Assembly: GCA_033030425.1 (NCBI GenBank)
Contig: JAUFSD010000007.1
Coordinates: 806,001 to 870,000, forward strand
Length of the DNA: 64,000 bases
Direction: 5' to 3'
Origin: Verpa conica
Taxonomy: Eukaryota > Ascomycota > Pezizomycetes > Pezizales > Morchellaceae
Shown here: positions 12,897 to 23,540 of the stretch, in pieces
Layout of the letters: each line of letters opens with the position of its first letter
How positions within the stretch are numbered: the first letter of the stretch is position 1
Made by a program: the position numbers and the translations under genes
The notes under the pieces: generated by a model
The model's input: the letters and a program-made list of their open reading frames with translations, nothing else
What the model was told of the DNA's origin: nothing
Database searches by the model: none

Positions 12897-13317
12897 GTTG
12901 TATTGTAGGCGGTTAATTTGTATTCTTGGTATACATGGTAGCATTAGAACCTTAGTGTGAGTTTCAATTCGGTTGTCTCTATTTATCGTACGAGTCTCGC
13001 CCTATTAGTTACTACGAGCCTTTCTCTACCCATATAGAGTCCCCAGCGATATCCGTATCACGCTTTATTCTCCGGTGCAAGGTCAGGGTTGTGGCAGGAA
13101 TGGGTAAATATATATGCATGTAGCAGAAATCTATTCTATGCATATGTACATTGAATAAAAATAGAAAAAACACATACCTCATGGTGCATGAAGCATCACC
13201 CGTTTGGACCGAAATAACCTTTTAATACAGTCCCACCAAAGAAAAAACGAGATTCAGTATCCGAAAAAAAACCAACCCAACTCCCCCCAAAAATCTATTA
13301 AACACAACAATCACACT
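12897..13317. other. Convergent intergenic spacer
   Basis: This spacer lies between two genes that point at each other. It contains A-rich stretches near 13150-13310 suitable for 3' ends. No gene or repeat is seen. Confidence 0.6.
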
Positions 13318-14142
13318 CTAATGCGCCTCTTCCCTCACCTCCTCTTTCGCTGGCTTCCATATAAGTGCCGGAAATGTCAACCCCGCCTTTGGCGTGTGAA
13401 ATCTCGCAAACTCCTGGAACCCTAACTTCAAATACATAGGACAAGCAGCCAAACTAGATTCCAATCCCGCATGAATACCCTCCTCCTGAGCCCTTTCAAG
13501 CCCCCACCTAACCAGCATCTGCCCAATTCCGTTCCGCTGCCACTTAGGGTCTACTGCGAGGAATTGCAAGTGCCAATGCTCCTCATACTCACCACTAAAT
13601 GTCTTGCTTAGATGCGTTGGATAATTCTCCCTGAAACTCTTGAGCGCCTCAACGTCTACAGACCGATCCTCAGTAGCAAGACGGAGCCGTCTTAGCACCG
13701 GTATGATATAGTTGGCCTCAAGAGTAATAAGCCCACACTCCAACCCTGCTCAACGTAAGCCAATGAAGAATAACGCCTCCTCCCCTGATTTAGCATTCTA
13801 CATACGTCTCAGTAAAGTATCCCCTTCCTGGTTTATCCTCTTTGCCGCCTCAGAGCCCCCCCTCCGTTCCCACGCAGCCCAGCCTACAATCTCTTTTTGG
13901 GTATGCCCGTTCTCGTCTACCACCTCTGTCTCGATAGCTTTATAGATAGCGCCCGGTAGTAGAATCCGAGTTCGCAGCCGTTTTCGCCACGCAGAGTGGT
14001 AGTCTTCGAAGAATTCTCGTCGTTTGGGGAATAGCACCTCGTACAGGCCGTCGTCGAGGAATGCGTATGCTCCGATTTCTGCGAACCGTGGAACATCGGC
14101 GAGGACGCCATCGCGCATCTGGAATTTTCTTGGTGTGGTCAT
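13318..14142 (-). CDS. GNAT-family N-acetyltransferase
   Basis: Two exons, complement of 13806-14142 and 13318-13745, encode 254 residues. The intron (13746-13805, 60 nt) has a GTATGT donor and a CAG acceptor. The start MTTPRKFQMRDGVLADVPRFAEI is the usual beginning of a fungal GNAT (beta-1 followed by helix 1). The acetyl-CoA binding motif A is clear in exon 2: LQFLAVDPKWQRNGIGQ, with the Q-x-x-G-x-G pyrophosphate loop, followed by a helix and LESSLAACPMYLKLGFQEF, a typical motif B region ending in the GF turn. The enzyme should transfer acetyl groups from acetyl-CoA to an amine; the substrate cannot be read from sequence. No signal peptide is visible, so it is probably cytosolic. It is a member of the broad fungal GNAT group rather than a histone acetyltransferase. 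Confidence 0.88.
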
Positions 14143-14831
14143 TGTGTTGTAGTATTATTATCTACCGTGAGAAGAGGAGAAAGGAATTGGGCTGTGGAAG
14201 GGGAGTTTTTTTTCTTTCTCTTTTCCTTTGGTGGATTCAAAGGAATTATATACGTAGGTGATTTCATCTTGGAGCTAAAAGCTTGTCGAATGAATGAGTC
14301 TGAAAGGAAAGCCCTCATACTGTATTTGGAAGGTCGGCAGCAATCATCCATGCTGCGTTTGCCAAGATGGGCGACTCATCCGAATTCTCGGTTCTAGGGT
14401 ACAAATTCAGCGCCAACGTCAGATAAGCATGAGTAAATTCGAGCAAGTCATCATTTGTAGGCCAGGTAAGTCGTTTTCTTCATTTGTTATCTTCACATCA
14501 CATCACTCTGGGTTTGATTATTAAGCTATGTATTCTATGGGTGGAAATGATTAACTGTTCAGTGGAATGCATTTATGTATTGTATAATGCTAATGAGTTC
14601 TCAGGAAGGACAGACAGGCTAGCTAGCTAGCATAAAACAAGAATATATATAAGAAATCAGTCACTACAAGAATGGGTGATTCGAAAATCTTTTATTAGCT
14701 ATCTTGCAGAAAACACAACTCAACGTACACCTCTACTACTCAACGTACACCTCTACTACTCAACATACAGTCTAAATACTCAACATACACTCTAGCTCTA
14801 AATACTCAACATATACCCTAACTACTCAAAC
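14143..14831. other. Spacer with minisatellite
   Basis: This is upstream of the GNAT gene and downstream of the YcaC-like gene (both on the minus strand). It contains a short run of the palindromic unit CTAG (14619-14631) and the minisatellite at 14718-14829, listed separately. No gene is seen. Confidence 0.6.
14718..14829. repeat. Minisatellite, about 20-bp unit, 4-5 copies
   Basis: The unit ACTCAACGTACACCTCTACT occurs twice perfectly (14718-14757). Degenerate copies follow at 14758-14777, 14778-14803 (26 nt, expanded) and 14804-14823, and a partial unit ends near 14829. It lies a few bases 3' of the stop codon of the YcaC-like gene, so it is probably in its 3' untranslated region. Copies become more divergent toward the gene. 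Confidence 0.88.
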
Positions 14832-15715
14832 TTAGACAACAGTACCGTTAAGAACCGCCGAGTTATGAGCCCTCGCAAGGTATCCATAAGCAGTCAAGTA
14901 CCTATACCACTAATTAATAACCAATCCGACAAAGGAAGGGGGGAGGGCACATACTTATCGAAGAAAGGCAAGAGCTCGTTAGTGCCGGGGGTGTTTCTCC
15001 AGTCCCTCATCAAGTCCATAGTAACCGCAAACATTCCCATAAGGGTAACTCCAGCCTTGGACATACGATCATTTGCCTCGGCAGCCAAACGCTCATTGAA
15101 TGTTCCACTAGCATCAGTGTTTGCGAACACTTCGTATCCAGCTTCACGGAGTGAAATTGCAAGGAACGCCGTACAAACCTATGCCACGTATATTAGCACT
15201 AACTAAAAGGTGAAAGAGGTGGGGGGAAGATGCTCACTTCAGTGACAATACCACCAAGGATAATCTGGGTTTTGTTGGCGGCAATAACGGCATCCCTGAA
15301 GTCCTTGTTGTCCCAAGCGTTGACCTCACCATTGCGGCGAATGAAGGGCGCATCAGGGTGCATATCGATAATCTCCTGAGGGAGTAGTCCGTTTGGTCCA
15401 GTTTCGGCGCTGGTGGTAAGGATGGTGGGGAGGTTGAATACCTTGCCAATGGCAGCGTGGGCAAGAAGGTTGTTCTTGAATTGGTCCGGGGAGTAGTCGC
15501 GGACTAGCTGGAAGAGTCCGAGTTGGTGGTCGACTACGAGGAGCAAGGCATTGTCTTTGTCGAGCCTGGTGAAGGTTTGGTCGGGCACTGTGGAGATGTT
15601 AGATATGTTTTTATTGTGAGTGGAAAGAGGGAGGTATCTTACAAGAGGTGGCCTGGACCGCGAGGGCCGAAGTCATGACAGCCAGAAGGGTAGAAACTGA
15701 AGTGAGGAACTGCAT
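14832..15715 (-). CDS. Secreted YcaC-like cysteine hydrolase (isochorismatase fold)
   Basis: Four exons, complement of 15643-15715, 15238-15587, 14955-15178 and 14832-14871, encode 228 residues. Exon 1 (start MQFLTSVSTLLAVMTSALA) is a signal peptide, so secretion is predicted. The body is a YcaC-type isochorismatase-family domain: LLLVVDHQLG (nucleophile-activating Asp at about D44), NGEVNAWDNKDF, IILGGIVTEVCTAF (catalytic Cys at about C143, reconstructed across intron 2), YEVFANTDASGTFNE and MDLMRDWR. The expected catalytic Lys region reads FIRRNGE, with Arg instead. The last exon (AHNSAVLNGTVV) is short and least certain; an unspliced version would read on into SPLPLSDW. Family members hydrolyse amides or related bonds, but the YcaC substrate is unknown. 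A 17-bp direct repeat lies just upstream. Confidence 0.85.
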
Positions 15716-16916
15716 TTTGAAGGTGAATTGAGTTGGTACTGGAATTGAGTTGGTACTGGAATTGATATTGCAATTGACTTCTTAAGGGATTGTCTGAAGG
15801 CTGTTGAATGTTCTTGAAGGCTTCTGTTGAGATCCGGGAATGAGGTGAGGAAGGAAAGCTCTAGTCGGTGGGAATGGTCAAATATTTATACAGAACCTGG
15901 CTCTCCCAAAATACACGATATCTCTACTAAAAGAAATTTTGAGACCCTAAAATTTGCTTGATAGTTACTACTGCACTCCCCCTAAGGGTAATCATTACCA
16001 AATGAATTACAAAGTACATGAATTTGGTAATTGAGGGCAGGGATGATACGTCAGTGTGATTTCGGACCCGGTAATTTTTGGGTCACCATGCATGCACGAT
16101 TTGAAATAAGCCAACAAAGAAAGTCCTCGCTTCTTCCCACTGAGTTGTTGATCGATTTCCAAGACTTACTGCACGTATAGTCCCGGTTCAGAGCGGTCGA
16201 TCTTCAGCGTTTTTACCCCATCCAATATTCTAGATCGAGTCCCCCCCTACCTCCGGTATAATTTACTGGACTCCGAGTCGACCCGGCGGCACTGGTAATG
16301 ATCAATCTATGCTTCTGTCAGCGGTGAAATTGGTTACATAAGTCGCCTAAGTAGATACGGGTTAACATTTCACTGCCGCCCCTAGGTGCATATCCGATGG
16401 ATGCCGGGTAGGGGTATACAGCATGCTATACGTGATTGGCCGAAAGCTTTTAACTCTTTCAGTATGCATACTCCGGCGAAACAAAACCACTCACAGTAAT
16501 CCTCGTGGAGGTTGCTAATGAACTACTAATGACTGCTAACCAATTCATCAGCGAGAGTCTTCCTTCCTCTAGACTGCGATCGAGATTGAATTTCGCTGTG
16601 GGTCGCTACGGAAAGTACGCCGTATGGCGGCCCGGGTGCATATTAGGTATTTACAGTCAGCAGTTGTAAAGCTTGGTATTAGCGGGTGTGGCGTAGCTGA
16701 TTAAAGTTGACCATGTTCCTTGCAAGCTACCGAAAGGGGCTTGGCGCCAAGTAACTTGTCATCAACTAGTGAAGCTTACATACCTGTCTTGGTAATCCTG
16801 CAGTCTGAATTGGCTTATTAGGTGGGGCGTCCCCGTCATCTATCAATAATGCTGGCCTGTATTCTAACCAGCCATTTGGCCGGAGATGTGAGGTGAATCC
16901 TCCACTAATGCATATT
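15716..16916. other. Upstream region of the YcaC-like gene and gene-free spacer
   Basis: The first 150 bases include the direct repeat listed separately. No gene is supported from 15770 to 16916. Confidence 0.55.
15725..15765. repeat. 17-bp tandem repeat in the leader of the YcaC-like gene
   Basis: GAATTGAGTTGGTACTG occurs twice perfectly (15725-15741 and 15742-15758), followed by a partial third copy. It starts only 10 nt upstream of the ATG on the gene's strand, so it is in the 5' untranslated region or core promoter. Confidence 0.85.
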
Positions 16917-17911
16917 TTATTTAATTTTCATAGCCGCTAAAAACCACTTCTCTAGCTCACAACCACCCTTCTCCTTCAAACACCCCGCAATATCTCCTAA
17001 GCTCCCTACTTCGACTACTCCAGCACCCTTCTCGAGCACCCTTTCCCCAGCTGCAATGTCCTGCTCGGCCCTAACCTGTATCGCCTGCCATTTCAACCCC
17101 TAGCGAACGTCAGAAACCTCTCAAACACGGCTAGGACAGTAACAAAACCTTAAGCTGGGTGACATAGTCCTCCACAGCTATCTTTTCACCTTCAATAAAC
17201 AGCGCGCCCGGATACCCAGGACGCGAGTAACCCGATACTCCAAGGGGCCTGCTCCAATTGACGATCTGATGCCGCTTCTGTGTCGAGAGGAGGTGGTGGA
17301 ACCATAGTACTACCCGTGTCACCGCCGGAGTCCCCGTCACGGGTTCTGCGGGAGTGGATGCTTTTTCGATGTCTGAGAAAGAAGCTAGTGTGGATTGGAG
17401 AATATCTATAAATGTTATAAGGAGGATGTCGATAGACTCTTGCCCTGTTTAGTGTTAGTGTCTAGTACAGTACTGCAGATGGAGCTAGCTTAAGACAACC
17501 TTTAGGGAGCGACTCAACAGCCTCGACTAGTTTTTTTCGTAGGATTCTCCGTATATCGTTTGGTACCTCGCTGCCACAGCCGAGAAAGACCGACGGTAAG
17601 GCCGTGGAGGGATACGTGGCTGGGAGGGTAAATTGAAGCGTGTAATTGTCTTTTTTAGCCCACTGGTGTTAGATATAATTCGGTGAAGAAGGGCCATGGG
17701 TGGTAGGTTACGGTTTGGGAGTGTAATTTGGAATCGGGGGTCTTGATACTCCTTTAAGAAAAAATAAGTCAAGTACTATAGCTGGGGTTATTTACGGGTT
17801 ATCTACCTGTTGAGAGTCTAGTCCAGCGATAAGGTAGAACTCGTTAGGGAACATGCTCTCAATGAGTAGAAGCTCATCAGCCTGTCGCTGACGATTCCCT
17901 TCGGTGCTCAT
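16917..17911 (-). CDS. RWD-domain protein with C-terminal DUF1115 (RWDD2 type)
   Basis: Five exons, complement of 17807-17911, 17712-17751, 17500-17619, 17149-17444 and 16917-17099, encode 247 residues; all joins keep frame. The N-terminus MSTEGNRQRQADELLLIESMFPNEF is the opening of an RWD domain, and the spliced ITLPNPTYPSTALPSVFL contains its Y-P-x-x-x-P core. The C-terminal half TRVVLWFHHLLSTQKRHQIV, then SGYSRPGYPGALFIEG and LKWQAIQVR, is the DUF1115 region found in RWDD2A/B. The molecular role of these proteins is poorly known; the RWD fold usually mediates protein contacts. An ATG lies further upstream at 18001, but the one at 17911 starts the family homology. No isolated frame spans the whole gene because introns are frequent. 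Confidence 0.82.
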
Positions 17912-18117
17912 CTTTTGGGGGATTGTGGTGTCTTTTCGTGTTTGTTCTGTGGTTGTTACATGGATTGATTGTGGGACTAGGCAGACGTCATATCTAGACA
18001 TTTGGGGATTTTTTAACTATTTGCATACAATTCCCGGGACACTTTATCTAGAAAGCAGTTAAGCCTTCCAGGGTCCCTACCCCTGAAACCCTTAAACCAT
18101 CACCACCTGCACATCTC

Positions 18118-18744
18118 TTACACCCCCTCGTCTTGCTTGAACTCCTGATAGCGGCCACACCATTCATCCAGCCTCTGACTCGCCCCCCGCCTCACCACCA
18201 CCTCCAAAAGCCCAAGCGCATTCAACCCCCCGCCCAAAGCCCACCCAAGAGCCTGTTTCCCCCAGGCCCCGAGATCAAAATTATCGGCATGCCGCTTTAT
18301 CTTCCCGTCCCGAATCGTGATAATCCCTGTGATCTCGTTATGCACCGGTTTAGAGCCACCATAGACGTAGTCACAAGTATACTCGACCCTAAATCCAGCG
18401 TCTTCGCCGGGAATGGGCTCTGCGGGGCTGGGAGTAACCACTAGGTGGGTTTTTTCGCGGGTAGTGCAGAACATGTGAAACATGGCTTTGGCGCGTCCGC
18501 CTATGGGCTTTGGTTAGTATGGGTTGCGCTATGGTGAGCACTTGAATTACCTGTGAGGTTTGAAAATGCGGGATCAGAGAACTCGAATTGGGGATGGAAG
18601 AAGGTGGAGAGCTCCTTGTAGTCGCTGTAAAGAGTTAGTATACGGTACATACAGGGGGGAGGCCTTATTTCTGTGGTTGTGGGGGCTGACATACCCTGCC
18701 TGGTAGGCGGCGAAGTATCCGTTCACAATATCGATATTAGACAT
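18118..18744 (-). CDS. NTF2/SnoaL-like fold protein
   Basis: Three exons, complement of 18695-18744, 18551-18624 and 18118-18500, encode 168 residues. The start MSNIDIVNGYFAAYQAGDYKELSTFFHPQFEFSDPAF is the typical helix 1-2 and first strand of a SnoaL/ketosteroid-isomerase-like domain, with the spliced G-D-Y turn. Later strands include THLVVTPSPAEPI, FRVEYTCDYVYGG and GIITIRDGKIKRHADNFD, the last being the usual closing beta strand and DxFD-like turn. The C-terminal tail is amphipathic (LGGGLNALGLLEVVVRRGA). Proteins of this fold are small enzymes or binding proteins; no specific substrate can be inferred. A run of 17 adenines precedes the ATG on the gene's strand (18757-18773). Its start is about 830 nt upstream of the RWD gene's start, in the same direction. 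Confidence 0.82.
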
Positions 18745-21700
18745 TTGCTAATTGTGTTTTTTTTTTTTTTTTTCTGCTGTGGAAAATGTTTTTGTTCGTA
18801 GTGGAGAGTGTGTGTGAAGTATAATCATGTAAAGAGGTTCTCAAGCAGAGGTTTTATTCTATGGGAGTATACTGTATATTAACCATGAAACGCGTCCCAC
18901 ATGCTCATGTAGGAACCCATCGCCGAGGGATGTTTTAGGCGCTTTCTCGATGGAACTGCGGTGAATGTCCCTGATTTTGGAAACCAAAGGGGTCGGGGTC
19001 AGGATCGGTGGCTCTCTACTTGCTGAAAAATAAATGATGGCGTTGGGGTTCACGTAGGTAGCAACCACACGACCTAGGTTTGTGACTGTACAGCGCAACA
19101 ATGCAAAGTGAATTTAATGCAATCCTGCTGTATCTAATTATTAGAGCATCCCTAGACATCTACAACTGATTATAAATTCTTATTTCTGTTGAAATAGAGT
19201 TTATTTTGGCTCTGTTGTTAAGTGACGATTTGGTGTGTGGCCTGGTTGCACCTCCTACCCACACTCATAGCCAAGACCGACCGTACCGGGGGTATCAGAA
19301 CTACCGTTGTTACAGAGGATGGGCATCAAGAGGAACTACAAAGAGCCACTTTCTGATTTTTATTCTTTTGAGAAGGCAATTTTCGACCGACCCTAGACTA
19401 TTGTGAAGAAATTTTAATTTATTATAACTCCTTGAGACTTGCCAAGGAGCCTGCTTAATTCACTACCATTGATCAGGCTTTCGGCAAATCCATCTATCTT
19501 TACAGTGCAGATATTTCTAAGAATTTTTCTCACAAAAGTTGAAGATAGTAGGAATTCTCTAGAAGTACATGGTCAAGGTACGAAGGCGCAAGGTTTCTAT
19601 AGATATAAAGAATGGTTTGGTTTTATAGTGCGAGATCGAAGCTTTAGAGCCCTAGTATATATCAATCTCCATCATAATAACGCACTCGGATTCGTGTGGA
19701 ACAATAGATTTTGGTTGTTAGGGGTTTTTATTATTATTAGGACAAGAACCGGTCTCTGGCTGGGGGTAATAAAATTATTTCTTTCTAAATATCACGAATA
19801 ACTTACTCCTATTGACATTTGTGAGGCTTTATTTCAAAGTTAGGGTTAAGCGATACCTTTGTCGGAATTAATTGCCATTCATCTGAAGCGTTGGATAATA
19901 ATGTAACAAAGCTATCCTTATATATTCATTCATAGAGTTCTTATAGCTTCTCTTAATATCTTCACTTTAGTAATTGATTCAGCCTCATAATTTCTCGAGC
20001 TTTAAATGTAGAGGGCTTCGGATGCCTGGGTCTTTAACTAAATGCCTATAGCTGTGCGGTCTCACCCACTGACGAAACACCAGGTAGCTTTTTATTTACC
20101 TGTTTATTTAATGTGAGTAAAGATTTAGATAAATAGAGAATAGAATGGAGCTAGAACTAGTATAACCTAAGGCCTATCTACTAGTTCCTAGAGGCTGCTA
20201 GTGCCAATAATTTTGAAAATGGGAAGTTTTTAAAGGTGATTTTTCTAAATTATGTGGTTCAGCCTACTCTTAGCACTAGCTTATTATAGATTATGCCCGT
20301 GATTCTCATGGTATTGTCGTCAACTAGTCCAATAACCATACCCGCTAGCTAGCGAATTTCTCGAGTTTATGACCTCATGTCCTGAGAATTACATGCCTCC
20401 ATAAATTTTTGTCATACCCATCAATCAACTTGTTAACGCGACAGCCTCATCTCGCAATGTGGCCATCCTGGTTTTACAAACAGAGGTCTACCCAGCTCTA
20501 TCCCCCACCTAGCTGTATAAACTAAAGTTCTCCTACTAATAACCTCTGAACCCTAGAGATGAAACAAAGACGATGTGCTGTAGCTGTAGAAGCTTTGTCA
20601 CGATAGGAAAACTCCTCATACCGCACTCCTACCATGTTAGAATTTTTAAGATTCCCTCCATCACCAACACCCCCCCCCAACTTGTCAAATCTGAACTAAT
20701 GCTTCTACAAACCATGAGAGTATACCGAGTAATACTATAACCAGGTTAATTTGTGCTTGCTTATCCACCCTAATAGCACCGTGGTGTATATTCACCCTTA
20801 ATTTCTACAGAACACTACTTTTTACCCGCGAGGTCTTGAGCCTTGGCTAGCTTTGTACTGACCTCAATTAGGCTATCCACTCGTTTTGGAAATCTAACTT
20901 AGAGGTGCCGATAGCGGCCGCTCGGGCCCTTTTGAGTAGCGATGGAAATCTTAGCTATGACTATAGCCGGCTTCAAACGGAGTCTACCTAAGAAAGAAAC
21001 TTCAAGATCCCTCAACCACGGAACTATTTTACCGGGTCTTGGCCAAACCAGGTACCACACTCAAAAAAGCTTAGCCTACAGATCAAGGTAGCTACAAGCC
21101 GAGTATCCGAACGAAGGAAACCCCATCTATGTATCTTCCTTCAATGTTACACCGCAGGTTGTTGGTACTAATTGCTTACAATGATTTCCGGGGCTGTGCT
21201 GACTTTCAAAGGATATTACGAATACCCCCTTGTAAGACCGGATTTTCCGAGTTCAACATTCAACGTTCACGACTACCCAGATTTTAGCCGTCACCGCAAT
21301 CAAGAAATTTTCTGCAGGGTCTCTGCGCTCGGTGAGAGAAAGTCTTAGGCCTAGTGCAGCTTAGGCCTATATCAGTGTAATTTCAAGATGACATTTATAG
21401 GAGACGTTGCTATGAAGTTCTTAGTACCTAGGTATTTCTTACATCAGAATAGTCTAGGTCTAGCTATGTCTTAGAGGTCGGATTGATTTTTGGACCAAGT
21501 CAAAGAATTGAGGAATAGAGGTGGTCCGCGATGGTAATGAATTACAAGATTATATTGACAAGTTTTTCCAGGCGGGAGATACTATCAATTAATAGATAGC
21601 TCTAGGTCAACCTTGTTGGCCTCTGATCGGCTCACGAGGCTAGACCGTTAAAAAGAAAAGGTAAGCGATTCTATCGAAGCTTGCGTGAATCGCGTCAAGA

Positions 21701-23058
21701 TTTTATTTTACTTATATCTAGCGCTTACGGCGGATAGAAATCCCTGTAGTCTTCTCAGAACGTTTTTCTATTTATAGGATGCTAGATTCAAATTAACCTA
21801 GCACCTGTATATAACGAATTTATCATTTTTACTTAAAGGGATGAGTATGGGGCTAGGTTTCGTTGGTATACGTAGTTGTATACGGGTTTATGCATACTGT
21901 ACTTATTTTCCCTATTTGGTCTTTCTATAAGTCTCTCTTTGATCTATTCTCGCCCTTAAAGAGTTACTAATTTTCCCCCTGTCATGTTTATTCATCTAGC
22001 CATGGATAAAATAACCCGCGGAAGTCACTGGGCCAGATCGATTTGAAGCAAGAGTATTCGTTTAGGGGAATAGTTACATCTGATACCCTTATGGCATTAC
22101 GAGTAGAGTGCTGAGTAGCTATCGCAGGGACAGCCTTGGTCAGCACTAAAAAAAACACTAACCTAGTCTCGTGCTCAACCCTATGGCAGCTTGCCCCCGG
22201 TACTACTTGCAATAGGTTGGGGTGGGAATGAGCCTAGCACTAACCTACAATAAATATTAGGTCCTACATATACCTATTCAAATATTGGTATCCCTAGTAT
22301 TGATCTGGGGAGACAGCGCCTATGAGACACTATCAATAGGATTATAGGCGCCTGTATCTAGCTATGCGAAATGGTTGAAAAAGCAGTCTGCTGCTAGTTT
22401 TGAACACTCTTGTTCCATAAAACTTGTCTACAGTACTGTATACCGTGATACCGCATATACGCATACCTCCTGAGGTAGAATAGCGATTGTGGGTAATAGA
22501 TTGCCAATATTAATTATTAAGCGGCCTACCCTAAATCATCAAAACTCTTTTTCTTTTGCCCCTTAAAGTATTTATTGCTAGGATCAAACATCTCTGGGAC
22601 GTCCTCCCGGTAAGAGATTAAACAATGACTATAGTTCATCAAATATTGCAGGTTTTGGTGTACGGCTGATGATCTAGATTAGGCTGCCCCGTATGGTCAG
22701 ATACGCCTCCAGTTGTTACAGGGGTCAGTATCAGAGGTACAGAAAATATTTAGGGCCTGCTGACAATTTATTATGGTTATAGAGCCTACAGAAGAAGCTA
22801 TAACTCTTCCTTTTTTTTAGCGATAAAATTATTTCACAATGCCTTCGTCTACTAGTTATATATGGATACGCTGTATTTCCGACGAAAGTCCCAAATCTGC
22901 TTTTAGACATGAACGGTCACCTCCATGTCCTAATAAGCTATCTACATATAAGACGAGCTATTTCATTCCAAGTCGGAAATTATTGAATGGCCTCAGTCTG
23001 TATTATAGGCTTCAGTAAAAAGACTCTATACCTATACCAACTAAACCAAAGAAACGGT
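18745..23058. other. Long gene-free AT-rich block
   Basis: There are no supportable genes. Frames are short, on both strands, and have no domain resemblance. The tetramers CTAG and TTAG recur frequently. The block looks like degraded repeat DNA. A plus-strand 120-codon frame at 19439-19801 has no initiation context or family resemblance. Confidence 0.55.
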
Positions 23059-23540
23059 CTACAAAGGCGCTGTACAAGTCCCACCACAAGCTGACCACTC
23101 AACAGAGATATAATTCCCAGAGCCCGCCGCAATTTCCTCAATACCCTCAGCCCTCGGCCCACCAAAAGACCCTACAAACTCGCAACCATCAATGACTCTC
23201 TGTGCAGCCGCAATGACTAGAGAACGGTCGAGACAATGTGCATTTCCGGGCTCGCTATATGTGCGGATGCTGCATGAGAGCGCGGAGTTCTCGATCCGTG
23301 AGTAGATTGTTATGTTAGTGCCGCAGTCGAGGGGAATGTCCTCGAGCCCGTCGACTGCAATTTGGCAGTCGGCTGCGAAGGGGGCGTTGGCGCTAGTAGA
23401 GCAGGATAATGGTGCTTGCGCGGTGGCTGTTTAGGTTAGTTGTGTAATTTTTTAGTGCGAGATTCTTAGGTATTGTCTGAAGAGGGTATACCGAAGGCAC
23501 TAAGCACAGGCATGATGATGAGGGAAGCTGAGAGCTTCAT
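23059..23540 (-). CDS. Small secreted cysteine-rich protein (8 Cys)
   Basis: Two exons, complement of 23492-23540 and 23059-23426, encode 138 residues; the 65-nt intron has a GTATAC donor and ends in AAACAG. The N-terminus MKLSASLIIMPVLSAFATAQ is a signal peptide with cleavage likely near AQA. The mature part has eight cysteines, at about 26, 37, 50, 69, 83, 98, 125 and 130, an even number suited to four disulfides, and one N-glycosylation site (NIT). Notable segments are CQIAVDGLEDIPLDCG and SCSIRTYSEPGNAHC. The spacing does not match the hydrophobin or CFEM patterns. The gene is an island in AT-rich sequence, a setting where many fungi keep effector-like secreted proteins. I recognise no family; function is unknown. 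Composition is clearly more GC-rich than its surroundings. Confidence 0.82.
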
